A stretch of DNA of 64,000 nt, taken from CAYRGC01 sp964601225. GTDB taxonomy: Bacteria; Patescibacteriota; Gracilibacteria; Peribacterales; Peribacteraceae. The DNA lies in contig CAZRMM010000001.1 of assembly GCA_964601225.1 (NCBI GenBank), positions 310,001-374,000 of the forward strand, read 5' to 3'. Numbering within the stretch: position 1 is the first letter of the stretch; every line of letters starts with the position of its first letter. Shown here one piece after another: positions 24,340-32,242 of the stretch. The notes under the pieces are model-generated. The model had not been told where the DNA came from. It was given only the letters and a program-made list of their open reading frames with translations, and ran no database searches. A program made the position numbers and the translations under genes.

Positions 24340-25548
24340 TTAGAGCGCCGTACAGTTCTCCGGCACCTTCGGCATCCGGCTCATCGCCTTGAACGTCACG
24401 TCGTAGTTGTTGCTGGCGTTCCAGACGGTGAAGCCGCAAAGCCCGGCGTCGTGCACCGCGCGGATCTGCGCGAGCACGTCCTCCTGGTCCACGAAGTAGC
24501 CCTGGATCCACGGACGGAGCTTCTTGATTCCCTGTTCCTCCCCGAGGAGCTTCTTGTATCCCTCAAGCGTGTGGTAGACGAGCCAGTAGTCGCGCGGACC
24601 CGGGTGCTTCCCTTCCACGTAGTACTCCGGCGACGTAAACGTGGACGGGTAGGCCATCGGGGAAATGACATCGATCATCGGCGCGAACTTCACGAAGTCC
24701 TGCCCGAGCGCGTGGAGGTTGATCGGATAGTTCCAGCCGAGGATCGCGTACGTGCTGAGGCCGAGCTTGGTGGATGGCGCGTACTGGTCGATCGTCTCGC
24801 GCACCATACGCACGAACGGTTCGACATGAGCGATTTTTCCTTCGGTATCGAGAGCGTTCAAAATACCCGGATACTCCGTCGGGAAGCGGATGTAATCGAG
24901 ATTGATTTCCTCTATGCCCGTGGAGAGAAGATCTTTAATGACCTCGCGGTTGTACTGCAAAACGGTCTCATTGGCTCCATCGACCCACATCTCTCCGAGC
25001 CCTACTCCGGTCTTCGGATCTTTCACCTGCGTAGAAGGCTCCGCGGCGGCCAAATTTGGATCCTTCAGCGAGATGTAACGCGCGATGGTATAGATGCCCT
25101 TGGCCTTGGCTTCCGACACGACTTTCTTCAGATCTCCCGTGGGATGAACAAGCCCGTATTTGTGCCCGAGCGGAGAATCGGACGGGAAGAACACCTGCCC
25201 TCCCTTGACCGCGACGACAAACGCATTCCCTCCCGCTTTCACGAGGGCATCGAGATACTCGTTCCACTGCGGCTCATTGGCCATAGTATTCGGCGTCAGA
25301 TAAATGCCCATGGCACCATGCGTCTTCCTGCCATCGTCATACATATCGGCAGGAATAAGCAGGGGCGGAACGCCATCCTCAAAAAAAGAATATTCTCCTT
25401 TCTTCTGGGACGCCGTCGTTACCGGAGCACGCCCCGTGATCGTCGCGGTTTCAGGCAAGCGTGCCTGACTGATCGCCGAGAACGCGAGGAATCCTGCGGC
25501 GGCGACAAGCGGAACACCGAGAAGGGTAAGCAACAACGGACGACGCAT
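24340..25548 (-). CDS. Putative glycoside hydrolase (DUF4015-like TIM barrel), secreted
   Basis: 402 residues: N-terminal hydrophobic signal/anchor (about residues 4-25), Ser/Thr linker, then a TIM-barrel-like domain with Gly-Ile-Tyr-Leu, Ala-Arg-Tyr-Ile-Ser-Leu-Lys-Asp, Glu-Ile-Asn-Leu-Asp-Tyr-Ile-Arg-Phe-Pro and Ile-Ser-Pro-Met-Ala-Tyr-Pro, the hallmarks of the putative glycosyl hydrolase family PF13200. Asp in Leu-Asp-Tyr-Ile-Arg-Phe-Pro is a candidate catalytic residue. Substrate unknown; cell-surface polysaccharide is likely. Stands alone between two heptamer arrays. Confidence 0.8.
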   Translation of the reverse strand: MRRPLLLTLLGVPLVAAAGFLAFSAISQARLPETATITGRAPVTTASQKKGEYSFFEDGVPPLLIPADMYDDGRKTHGAMGIYLTPNTMANEPQWNEYLDALVKAGGNAFVVAVKGGQVFFPSDSPLGHKYGLVHPTGDLKKVVSEAKAKGIYTIARYISLKDPNLAAAEPSTQVKDPKTGVGLGEMWVDGANETVLQYNREVIKDLLSTGIEEINLDYIRFPTEYPGILNALDTEGKIAHVEPFVRMVRETIDQYAPSTKLGLSTYAILGWNYPINLHALGQDFVKFAPMIDVISPMAYPSTFTSPEYYVEGKHPGPRDYWLVYHTLEGYKKLLGEEQGIKKLRPWIQGYFVDQEDVLAQIRAVHDAGLCGFTVWNASNNYDVTFKAMSRMPKVPENCTAL

Positions 25549-25650
25549 GGCAGAACGGAAGAGGTGGAGATCACGTATAGAGGATTCCCCGGCTTCTGAG
25601 CAAATCCGCCACGAATTCTGGACTTGCGCGAAATGCAGACTATGAGCCGG

Positions 25651-25717
25651 TGTCGGGTATCGAGTATCGGGTGTCGAGTTCTACAGATTCTCGACACTCG
25701 TCACCCGTCGCCCGACA
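25651..25717 (-). repeat. Heptamer array, hairpin-forming, with T-tract
   Basis: Left TGTCGGG, TATCGAG, TATCGGG, TGTCGAG (25651-25678). Right CTCGACA, CTCGTCA, CCCGTCG, CCCGACA (25690-25717), followed by CTTTTTC on the plus strand. Outer and inner units are perfectly complementary. Confidence 0.85.
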
Positions 25718-25751
25718 CTTTTTCACTTTCTCCCTGCGTATCGCCAAGCCA

Positions 25752-25775
25752 TCCCTCGTCAGGCTCGGGATGACA
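25752..25775. repeat. Small palindrome of the TCG-GCTC type
   Basis: ATCCC-TCGTCAGGCTC-GGGAT, just downstream of the TrmB-like gene; similar palindromes are at 21650 and 38604. Confidence 0.5.
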
Positions 25776-25789
25776 TGAACGATGTACTG

Positions 25790-26548
25790 CTATTTACGTC
25801 CAGCGTATCTCCAAGCCATCTCGAAGATCTGCTTTTGCGTCTCCGCCACCTCCTTGCTCTCGATGATGACGCCGAACATGTCGGAGTCGCCCTTGAGGCC
25901 CGAGTCGAATGAACAGATCGCGACCTTGGAATCGTAGACGTTGATCTCGTTCGTGAAATCGAACTCTTTGGCCGGAACCAGACGGATCTCGCGGAGCTTC
26001 TGCTTGTCCTCGCCATGCACGCGTTTGCCCGCCGCATCGTCGGGAGCGATACCGCGGAGCCGGATCCCACGGCGGACGCGCTCGCTCACGTATTCCTCGT
26101 CGTATGCGGGCCAGAAACGGCGAACGACGGCGGAGTTCGCGAAGTTCAGAACCTCGCTCTTCGCCGTCAGCGTGTCCTCGTAGACTCGACGCATCCCCTC
26201 CCATCCTTCAAAAAAACGGACGTGCGGTTTGCGGTACTGCGATCCGCGCAATGAACGAAGCTCGGGCAACGCTCGATCGAGAGCGTCTGCATTCTTCCGC
26301 GCCTCGACGGACAGGTACTCCGGCGCAACCGGGGAGTACGCCTTGCCTCGAACTTTCTTGGTCACGGTGAAAACGCCCGCGGCCACCATCTCCTCGAGGA
26401 GCGCGTATGCCGTGATACGGTTAAGGTCGGTCGCTTTCGCATAGTCGGACGCGGGTGCGCTGCCCAGTTGAAGTCCTGCGAGATAGAGCTGCGCTTCTTT
26501 TTCGGAGAGGCCGATATTTTCGAGAATGCCCTGGAGATCTTTCGCCAT
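25790..26548 (-). CDS. TrmB-like transcriptional regulator
   Basis: 252 residues. The N-terminal winged helix (Leu-Ser-Glu-Lys-Glu-Ala-Gln-Leu-Tyr-Leu-Ala, then Thr-Asp-Leu-Asn-Arg-Ile-Thr-Ala-Tyr-Ala-Leu-Leu-Glu-Glu-Met as recognition helix) matches the TrmB family. The C-terminal half is an alpha/beta effector-like domain resembling the phospholipase D-like fold of some TrmB proteins (Gly-Met-Arg-Arg-Val-Tyr-Glu-Asp). The ligand is unknown. It is divergent from glnA-amtB, so control of nitrogen assimilation is possible but inferred from position only. Confidence 0.85.
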   Translation of the reverse strand: MAKDLQGILENIGLSEKEAQLYLAGLQLGSAPASDYAKATDLNRITAYALLEEMVAAGVFTVTKKVRGKAYSPVAPEYLSVEARKNADALDRALPELRSLRGSQYRKPHVRFFEGWEGMRRVYEDTLTAKSEVLNFANSAVVRRFWPAYDEEYVSERVRRGIRLRGIAPDDAAGKRVHGEDKQKLREIRLVPAKEFDFTNEINVYDSKVAICSFDSGLKGDSDMFGVIIESKEVAETQKQIFEMAWRYAGRK

Positions 26549-26774
26549 AGTTGTCGGGGGAATTCAAGGTGTAATGATTTTTGACAACGGAAGGACTGGC
26601 GCCGTCGTTACGCCCAGGATGTTATCCTCAAAACTTCTCTAGCAGAAGAGAAAAAGAATAATGAATGTTGTGTTGTTAAAAAAATAAACAGTACAAAAAT
26701 CTTTTGCTAAATCCGCTGGCATGAACGTTGGGGGGCGCCGTACAAAGGACCCGTTTCTTTCCCCCTATCCCCGT

Positions 26775-28271
26775 ATGAACCCCGTTTCTGCCTTGAATCC
26801 CGTACAACCGGCGCGACTCCCTTCGGCGCTCATGCCCGATCTGGAATTTACCCCGAAGATCGGTGCGACTACGGATGTCGAAGCTTTTGCAAAGAAACAC
26901 CTTGCGACGATGTTCGACCTCACGTTCGTCGACGTGCCGGGAACCATGCAGCACACGAGCAAGCCCATCCACGAGCTTGCCGACGTGATGTCCGGCGGCG
27001 CGGGATTCGACGGCAGTTCCATCCGCGGCTTCAAGCAGATCCAGGAGAGCGACATGCTTCTCATCCCGGACCCGACCACGGCTTATCTCGATCCCTTCGC
27101 GAGCGAACCGACCGTGAGCGTGCTCTGCGATGTGCAGGATCCCATGACCGGCGAACTGTTCGACTCTTCCCCGCGCACCATCGCCAAGAGGGCGGTGCAA
27201 CACCTCAAGAACAGCGGAATCGCCGACGCGACGTACTTCGGCCCCGAGGCGGAGTTCTTCATCTTCGACAACGTCGAGTACGGCATGGGTCCGAACGCCT
27301 CCAGCTACTCGGTGGATTCCGGGGAGGCCATCTGGAACAGCAACCGCAAGGAGGAGGGCGGGAACCTCGGCTACAAGATCCGCCACAAGGAGGGCTACTT
27401 CCCCGTCGCCCCGATGGACACGCAGCAGGACATCCGCGCCGAAATGGTGCGCGAGATGGAGCGCGCGGGCATCAAGATCGAGACGTTCCACCACGAGGTG
27501 GCCACGGCTGGCCAGGCGGAAATTGATATGGAACGCGACGAGCTGCTGCCGATGGCTGACAAGTTGATGCGCTACAAGTACATCGTGAGGAATGTCGCGA
27601 AGCGCTTCGGCAAGACCGCAACGTTTATGCCGAAGCCTCTCTTCGGAGACAACGGCTCGGGCATGCACGTCCACCAAAGTCTTTGGAAAGGAGGAAAGCC
27701 GCTCTTCGCCGGCGACAAATACGCCGGTCTCTCCGAGATGGCTCTTCAGTACATCGCGGGCCTCCTTAAGCACGCCGGCGCCCTCGCAGCGATCTGCAAC
27801 CCGACGACCAACAGTTACAAGCGCCTTGTCCCGGGATTCGAAGCTCCCGTGAACCTGATCTACTCGGCGCGAAACCGCTCGGCCGCCATCCGTATCCCGA
27901 TGTACAGCAACAATCCCAAGGCCAAGCGCATCGAGTTCCGCATGCCGGATCCCGTCTGCAACCCCTACCTCGCTTTCTCCGCACTCCTCCTTGCCGGTCT
28001 CGATGGCATCGAGCAAAAAATGAACCCGGGCAGTCATACGGACGGGAACCTGTATGAGATGGCTCCGGCGGATCTCGCGAAAATCAAGCATGCACCGAAG
28101 AACCTCTCCGAAGCCCTCGATGCACTTGAGTCTGATCATGCCTTCCTCACGAAAAACGGAGTCTTCTCCGAAGAATTCATCCAGAACTACATCGCACAGA
28201 AGCGCGGCGAGGTGCACGAGGCCGAAATGCGCCCCACGCCGTACGAATTCTTCAAGTATTTCGACGCGTAA
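26775..28271 (+). CDS. glnA: Glutamine synthetase type I
   Basis: 498 residues from ATG 26775; an ATG at 26721 would add 18. Makes glutamine from glutamate, ammonia and ATP. Seen: Phe-Asp-Gly-Ser-Ser-Ile-Arg-Gly-Phe, Gly-Pro-Glu-Ala-Glu-Phe-Phe (metal ligands), Asn-Gly-Ser-Gly-Met-His-Val-His-Gln, and near the C-terminus Asn-Leu-Tyr-Glu-Met, where the Tyr corresponds to the adenylylation site of GSI-beta enzymes. Whether an adenylyltransferase exists cannot be seen here. The N-terminus is about 25 residues longer than usual. amtB follows 69 bases downstream. Confidence 0.95.
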   Translation: MNPVSALNPVQPARLPSALMPDLEFTPKIGATTDVEAFAKKHLATMFDLTFVDVPGTMQHTSKPIHELADVMSGGAGFDGSSIRGFKQIQESDMLLIPDPTTAYLDPFASEPTVSVLCDVQDPMTGELFDSSPRTIAKRAVQHLKNSGIADATYFGPEAEFFIFDNVEYGMGPNASSYSVDSGEAIWNSNRKEEGGNLGYKIRHKEGYFPVAPMDTQQDIRAEMVREMERAGIKIETFHHEVATAGQAEIDMERDELLPMADKLMRYKYIVRNVAKRFGKTATFMPKPLFGDNGSGMHVHQSLWKGGKPLFAGDKYAGLSEMALQYIAGLLKHAGALAAICNPTTNSYKRLVPGFEAPVNLIYSARNRSAAIRIPMYSNNPKAKRIEFRMPDPVCNPYLAFSALLLAGLDGIEQKMNPGSHTDGNLYEMAPADLAKIKHAPKNLSEALDALESDHAFLTKNGVFSEEFIQNYIAQKRGEVHEAEMRPTPYEFFKYFDA

Positions 28272-28340
28272 GAGCGGACTCCCCCTCGCGAAGCCGATCT
28301 CGCGACAATCTCTCCCCATACTTCTTTCACCCTCATCATC

Positions 28341-29636
28341 ATGGAACTCACCGCCGCGGATCTGAAACTGGCTATTGATACCGTCTGGACCGTCCTTGCA
28401 GGTTGCCTTGTCTTCTGGATGGGGACGGGATTCGCGATGCTAGAGGCGGGGCTTGCTCGTGCCAAGCACGCGACAAACGTTCTTGCGATGAACTACGGGG
28501 TGCTTGCCGTTTCGGCTCTCGCCTTTTGGGCCGTCGGCTTCGGTCTGATGTTCGCGGACGGCAACGCTGCGGTGGGACTCGGGGGCTTCTTTCCGTCCTT
28601 TACGGGAGACACGTCGATCTTTTCATCGCTCGCCTGGTCCTCGATTCCGGCCTCTGCGAAATTTTTCTTCCAGTTGGCCTTCGCGGATGCCGCGGCGAGC
28701 ATCGTCTCCGGCATCGTCGCGGAGCGCATGAAATTCTCGGCATACATGTTCTTCTCGATCCTGCTCGTCGGCATCCTGTACCCCATTGCCGGGCATTGGG
28801 CATGGGGAGGAGGATTCTTAAGCAAACTCACGGTCCCGTTTCAGGATTTCGCCGGGTCGACGATCGTCCATTCCATCGGCGGTTGGTGTTGTCTCACCGG
28901 CACAATCATTCTCGGTCCGCGCATCGGCAAGTTCGTGAACGGCAAGGCGCGCTCTTTCCCCGCGCATAACCTCTCCCTTGCGACCCTGGGAACGCTGATT
29001 CTCTGGATGGGCTGGTTCGGCTTCAATGCAGGCAGCACCATGGCGGGCGACGCAGCGGCCATCTCCCACGTCATGGCGACAACCATGCTCGCGGGCGCAG
29101 CAGGCATGACCTCTGCGATGTTCTTGTCGTACTATTACCGCAAGCACGGCGATCTGGGAGTCATGCTCAACGGTACGCTCGCGGGCCTCGTCGCGATTAC
29201 CGCAGGCTGCAACGCCGTTTCCATGGCGGGTTCCGTCACCATCGGGCTGATTTCGGGCATCCTGTGCTATGCGGCTGGCCCTTTGTTTGACAAGCTCAAA
29301 CTGGACGACCCCGTCGGGGCGCTGTCGGTACACCTCGTCAACGGTGTTTTCGGCACGCTCGCGGTAGGACTCTTCGCCACCAAGGCCGGCTCGGTGGGCT
29401 CATACGACGGACTTTTCTACGGAGGCGGCCTGGCACTGCTCACGACTCAGTTCATCGGCGTGATTTCCGTCGGCGCTTTCATCGTCCTCGGCTCCACGAT
29501 CTGTTGGCTCATCGTGAAGACCGTCCTCGGAGGACTGCGCGTCCCTGCGAGCGTGGAACTTGCCGGCTTGGACATGCACCAGCACGGAGCACTCGCCTAC
29601 GTGCACACCGATGACGATACGGCCATCACGAACTGA
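28341..29636 (+). CDS. amtB: Ammonium transporter Amt
   Basis: 431 residues with about eleven membrane helices. Family motifs: Phe-Trp-Met-Gly-Thr-Gly-Phe-Ala-Met-Leu-Glu-Ala-Gly; the pore His in Val-His-Ser-Ile-Gly-Gly and second His in Val-His-Leu-Val-Asn-Gly-Val-Phe-Gly-Thr; Asp-Pro-Val-Gly-Ala. Imports ammonium for the adjacent glutamine synthetase. No glnK is adjacent, unlike most amtB loci. A strong terminator follows. Confidence 0.95.
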   Translation: MELTAADLKLAIDTVWTVLAGCLVFWMGTGFAMLEAGLARAKHATNVLAMNYGVLAVSALAFWAVGFGLMFADGNAAVGLGGFFPSFTGDTSIFSSLAWSSIPASAKFFFQLAFADAAASIVSGIVAERMKFSAYMFFSILLVGILYPIAGHWAWGGGFLSKLTVPFQDFAGSTIVHSIGGWCCLTGTIILGPRIGKFVNGKARSFPAHNLSLATLGTLILWMGWFGFNAGSTMAGDAAAISHVMATTMLAGAAGMTSAMFLSYYYRKHGDLGVMLNGTLAGLVAITAGCNAVSMAGSVTIGLISGILCYAAGPLFDKLKLDDPVGALSVHLVNGVFGTLAVGLFATKAGSVGSYDGLFYGGGLALLTTQFIGVISVGAFIVLGSTICWLIVKTVLGGLRVPASVELAGLDMHQHGALAYVHTDDDTAITN

Positions 29637-29659
29637 TATCGACGGTACAGAAAGAAACG

Positions 29660-29688
29660 GCAAAGGCGTGCGTGCGCACGCCTTTTGC
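29660..29688 (+). terminator. Terminator after amtB
   Basis: CAAAGGCGTGCG and its complement CGCACGCCTTTTG form a 12-bp stem with a four-base loop, ending in CTTTTGCTTG. Confidence 0.85.
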
Positions 29689-29710
29689 TTGTGGTTCACT
29701 GAGAGCACGC

Positions 29711-29848
29711 ATGGAGAACACAATCTGCCCGCCGGATGACCGCTGCCCGATCTGCGGGGGCAACCTCGTGACGAAGAAGCTCAAGCGCTTCTGCGCCGTG
29801 TGCGGGCAGCTCTGCGAGACGTGCTGCGACGGCGGGAAGGAATCGTAG
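29711..29848 (+). CDS. Small zinc-ribbon-like protein (45 residues)
   Basis: A 45-residue frame with ATG 29711 and TAG 29846-29848. It holds Cys-Pro-Ile-Cys-Gly-Gly-Asn and Phe-Cys-Ala-Val-Cys-Gly, a two-knuckle zinc ribbon, and a Cys-rich tail (Cys-Glu-Thr-Cys-Cys). TTCACT lies 10 bases before the ATG. Its last 68 bases overlap the 3' end of nth on the other strand. The spacing of the Cys pairs argues for a real protein; function unknown. Confidence 0.6.
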   Translation: MENTICPPDDRCPICGGNLVTKKLKRFCAVCGQLCETCCDGGKES

Positions 29849-30503
29849 AAGACTTCGCCAAATCCTTCTTCCCGCGCGTCCATGACGACGGGCAACGGCC
29901 CTGGAACATGCATTGGTCGCATTTGCGTTGATACGCGGTGCAGACGGCCCTGCCGTGGCTGATCATCTGCGTATTGATCTCTCCCCAGTCTTCGGGCGGA
30001 AGCGCCTTCAGGAGATCGACTTCGATCTTCTTGGGATCCCGATGCTTCGTCAGCCCCAAGCGCAGGCTGATGCGGGTCACGTGCGTGTCCACGGCGATGC
30101 CGAGATTCTTGCCGAAGGAGGCATAGAGAATGATCGAGGCAGTCTTGCGGCCGACGCCGGGAAGCTTGATCAATTCGTCCATGGTCCGCGGAACTTCGCC
30201 GTCGTGCTTCTCGAGAAGCGTTTTCGCGAGCTCGCGAATAAACCTCGCCTTGTTCCGGAACGTTCCGCACGAGTGGATCAAGGTCTCGATTTCCTTCTGA
30301 CCGGCCGACGCGAGGCGCTTGGGATCCGGATATTTTTTAAAGAGCGCCGGCGTGACGGTGTTCACGCGCGCGTCGGTGCACTGCGCGCTCAGGATCGTCG
30401 CGACCAGGAGCTGAAAAGGCGTAGTATGATCCAAGAAGGTCCGTGGCGGTTTGTAGTGAGCCCTGAGTTCCGTGAGAACGTCGCTGGCGATCAGTTTTGC
30501 CAT
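29781..30503 (-). CDS. nth: Endonuclease III
   Basis: 240 residues. HhH-GPD glycosylase/AP-lyase for oxidised pyrimidines. Seen: Leu-Pro-Gly-Val-Gly-Arg-Lys-Thr-Ala (helix-hairpin-helix with the catalytic Lys), Val-Asp-Thr-His-Val-x-Arg-Ile (catalytic Asp) and the [4Fe-4S] loop Cys-x6-Cys-x2-Cys-x5-Cys. The Arg/Ser-rich tail of about 30 residues after the cluster is unusual and coincides with the antisense zinc-ribbon gene, so it may be non-functional read-on. TATTCT (minus, 30513-30518) lies 9 bases before the ATG. Confidence 0.95.
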   Translation of the reverse strand: MAKLIASDVLTELRAHYKPPRTFLDHTTPFQLLVATILSAQCTDARVNTVTPALFKKYPDPKRLASAGQKEIETLIHSCGTFRNKARFIRELAKTLLEKHDGEVPRTMDELIKLPGVGRKTASIILYASFGKNLGIAVDTHVTRISLRLGLTKHRDPKKIEVDLLKALPPEDWGEINTQMISHGRAVCTAYQRKCDQCMFQGRCPSSWTRGKKDLAKSSTIPSRRRSTSRRAARTRRRSA

Positions 30504-30527
30504 GAGAGGACGAGAATACCAGGTTCA

Positions 30528-30606
30528 TGACGGATCACGGAGAGCGAATGACGAATTTTTCTTTTGTTCACGCCGCCGTTTGTCATTCGACATTCGAAAT
30601 TTCCAG
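30528..30606. repeat. Heptamer array with inverted halves
   Basis: Left TGACGGA, TCACGGA, GAGCGAA, TGACGAA (30528-30555). Right TTTGTCA, TTCGACA, TTCGAAA, TTTCCAG (30579-30606). Between divergent nth and the exonuclease gene. Confidence 0.75.
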
Positions 30607-30682
30607 GACGATATGATGGCGTCACAAAGGATTCCGGATCACAATGACAGTTCTGGTTCATCGTGTGTATCGTCCCACTCCC

Positions 30683-31261
30683 ATGACCCTTCCGCCGCTC
30701 ACCATTTTTGACATCGAAACGACAGGCCTCGACGCGCGCAAAGGGCACCGCTTGGTCGAGATCGGGGGCGTTCGGTTTGAGAACGGCCAAATTCTCCGGG
30801 ACAGAACTTTCAGCTCGTTCGTAAACCCCGAGCGCGAGATCCCCTTCGAGGCCCGGCAGGTGAATAAGATCTCGGACGACATGGTGAAGGATGCGCCGCG
30901 CATCGAGGAAGTACTCCCGAAGTTCCTGGAATTCGCCGCGGGCACCGCGCTCGTCGCTCACAACGCCGCATTCGACTTCTCGTTCCTCGAAGCCGAAAAG
31001 GAATACTGCTGGGGTTACGTAGAGCTTCCCGAGTGCTTCTGCACGATGAAAATGAGCCAATTCCTGCACCCGCAGGATTTCCGGCATTCTCTCGACGTCC
31101 TCACCCGTAAGTTCAATCTCCAATTGCCGACGATGCGCCATCGCGCTCTGGATGATGCCATCCTCGCTGCCGAAGTACTCGAGAAGATGCTCGCCGCCGG
31201 CCGTATCCGTTCGATGGAAGACTTGCGGAAGTGCGCCGCAGTGAAGCAATTGGTGAAGTAA
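30683..31261 (+). CDS. DnaQ-type 3'-5' exonuclease
   Basis: 192 residues, DEDDh fold: Phe-Asp-Ile-Glu-Thr-Thr-Gly (Exo I), Val-Ala-His-Asn-Ala-Ala-Phe-Asp (Exo II) and His-Arg-Ala-Leu-Asp-Asp-Ala (Exo III). Either the epsilon proofreading subunit of DNA polymerase III or a stand-alone nuclease; the short C-terminus lacks a recognisable polymerase-binding tail. ATG 30683 is chosen over an upstream ATG at 30644 because the fold starts right after it. Confidence 0.88.
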   Translation: MTLPPLTIFDIETTGLDARKGHRLVEIGGVRFENGQILRDRTFSSFVNPEREIPFEARQVNKISDDMVKDAPRIEEVLPKFLEFAAGTALVAHNAAFDFSFLEAEKEYCWGYVELPECFCTMKMSQFLHPQDFRHSLDVLTRKFNLQLPTMRHRALDDAILAAEVLEKMLAAGRIRSMEDLRKCAAVKQLVK

Positions 31262-31312
31262 GAGACTCCGAAAGAGAAAAACTCATATTTTGGCTTCTAT
31301 AGGCGAATCTGA

Positions 31313-31324
31313 TAGAATTTCGAC
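31313..31324 (+). promoter_or_regulatory. Promoter of def, leaderless
   Basis: TAGAAT (31313-31318), 6 bases, GTG 31325. TTGGCT lies 17 bases upstream of the -10, a full sigma-70-type promoter. Confidence 0.7.
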
Positions 31325-31786
31325 GTGGCTATTCTTCCGATCCTCACCGGCGCCGACCATCCGACTCTCCGTGCGAAGGGGAAGAAGGTGCCGAAAGTGA
31401 CGAAGAGGATCAAAGACCTCATCCGCGACATGGGCGAGACGATGGTGAAAGCCGACGGCGTCGGCCTTGCGGCGCCGCAGGTGGGAGAGTCGCTGAGGAT
31501 CTGCATCGCGCCGATCAACGGCAAGTTCATGGCGCTCATCAACCCGGAGATCACCTCAAAGAGCGCGGAAACGAACGTGGATGAGGAAGGCTGCCTGAGC
31601 CTGCCGAAGATCTATCTGCCCATCGAGCGCTCTACCAAAATCACGGTGGCGTTCATGGATTCGAAAGGCCAGCACCAGGAACGCCAGCTCGAAATGTTCG
31701 AAGCTCGGGTAGTGCAGCACGAAGTGGACCACCTGGACGGCATCCTGATCGTCGATAAACCGACGCCGAAGGGGAGAAAACTGTAA
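31325..31786 (+). CDS. def: Peptide deformylase
   Basis: 153 residues from GTG 31325. Removes the formyl group from new N-termini. Motif 1 Gly-Val-Gly-Leu-Ala-Ala-Pro-Gln-Val-Gly, motif 2 Glu-Glu-Gly-Cys-Leu-Ser-Leu-Pro (Cys metal ligand) and motif 3 Gln-His-Glu-Val-Asp-His-Leu-Asp-Gly (His ligands and catalytic Glu) are intact. Slightly short at the C-terminus but complete. Confidence 0.95.
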   Translation: MAILPILTGADHPTLRAKGKKVPKVTKRIKDLIRDMGETMVKADGVGLAAPQVGESLRICIAPINGKFMALINPEITSKSAETNVDEEGCLSLPKIYLPIERSTKITVAFMDSKGQHQERQLEMFEARVVQHEVDHLDGILIVDKPTPKGRKL

Positions 31787-31793
31787 TCGTTGG

Positions 31794-31821
31794 AGTTTGT
31801 AGTTTTTAGTTATTAGTTTTT
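31794..31821 (+). repeat. Heptamer array left of the four-helix-bundle gene
   Basis: AGTTTGT, AGTTTTT, AGTTATT, AGTTTTT (31794-31821), running into TATACG. Confidence 0.85.
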
Positions 31822-31839
31822 AGTATACGATTCTTTGCT

Positions 31840-32205
31840 ATGGGTTCTCGAAACTTCAGAGACCTGATCGTCTGGCAGAAAAGCATGGAACTCGTCGTCA
31901 GCGTTTATGGACTGACAGAGCAATTTCCAAAATCAGAACTATTCGGTCTGACCCAGCAGATGCGAAGGGCATCGGTTTCTATTCCTTCGAATATCGCAGA
32001 AGGAAGCAAGAGATCCACTCAAAAGGATTTTTTGAATTTTATTCTGATCGCCGCAGGTTCCGGTGGTGAACTCGAAACCCAACTGGAACTCGCGGAGCGG
32101 CTTTCATTCGGCAAAAAGGATAGCCGGCAGGGCACTCAGGGCTTGCTCGACGAAGTCATGAGAATGTTGAATCGGTTCTCCATTTCCCTCCGCTCTAAAA
32201 ACTAA
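31840..32205 (+). CDS. Four-helix-bundle protein (S23/Avd-like)
   Basis: 121 residues of the four-helix-bundle family once named S23 ribosomal protein, often encoded in 23S rRNA intervening sequences, with relatives among the Avd proteins of diversity-generating retroelements. Seen: Asn-Phe-Arg-Asp-Leu-Ile-Val-Trp-Gln-Lys, Leu-Thr-Gln-Gln-Met-Arg-Arg-Ala-Ser-Val-Ser-Ile-Pro-Ser-Asn-Ile-Ala-Glu-Gly and Glu-Leu-Glu-Thr-Gln-Leu-Glu. No rRNA or reverse transcriptase is nearby. The last codons and the stop lie inside a heptamer array that is the inverted copy of the one before the gene. Confidence 0.92.
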   Translation: MGSRNFRDLIVWQKSMELVVSVYGLTEQFPKSELFGLTQQMRRASVSIPSNIAEGSKRSTQKDFLNFILIAAGSGGELETQLELAERLSFGKKDSRQGTQGLLDEVMRMLNRFSISLRSKN

Positions 32206-32222
32206 AAACTCTCTGCTAAAAA
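32195..32222 (-). repeat. Heptamer array right of the four-helix-bundle gene
   Basis: CTAAAAA, CTAAAAA, CTCTCTG, CTAAAAA (32195-32222), complementary to the left array; it supplies the final codons and stop of the gene. Confidence 0.85.
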
Positions 32223-32242
32223 CTGCTACAGTTATCCTGAAA

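Noticed and set aside
24259..25599. 446-residue frame opposite the glycoside hydrolase
   Set aside because: Runs across a heptamer array and has low-complexity Arg-rich ends; no domain.
26676..28319. 547-residue frame opposite glnA
   Set aside because: Antisense shadow of a highly conserved gene.
29711..29848. Rubredoxin for the zinc-ribbon microprotein
   Set aside because: Cys pairs are too close together and aromatic core residues are missing; only a generic zinc ribbon is supported.
31840..32205. 23S rRNA intervening sequence or diversity-generating retroelement
   Set aside because: No rRNA, reverse transcriptase or template/variable repeat is near the four-helix-bundle gene.
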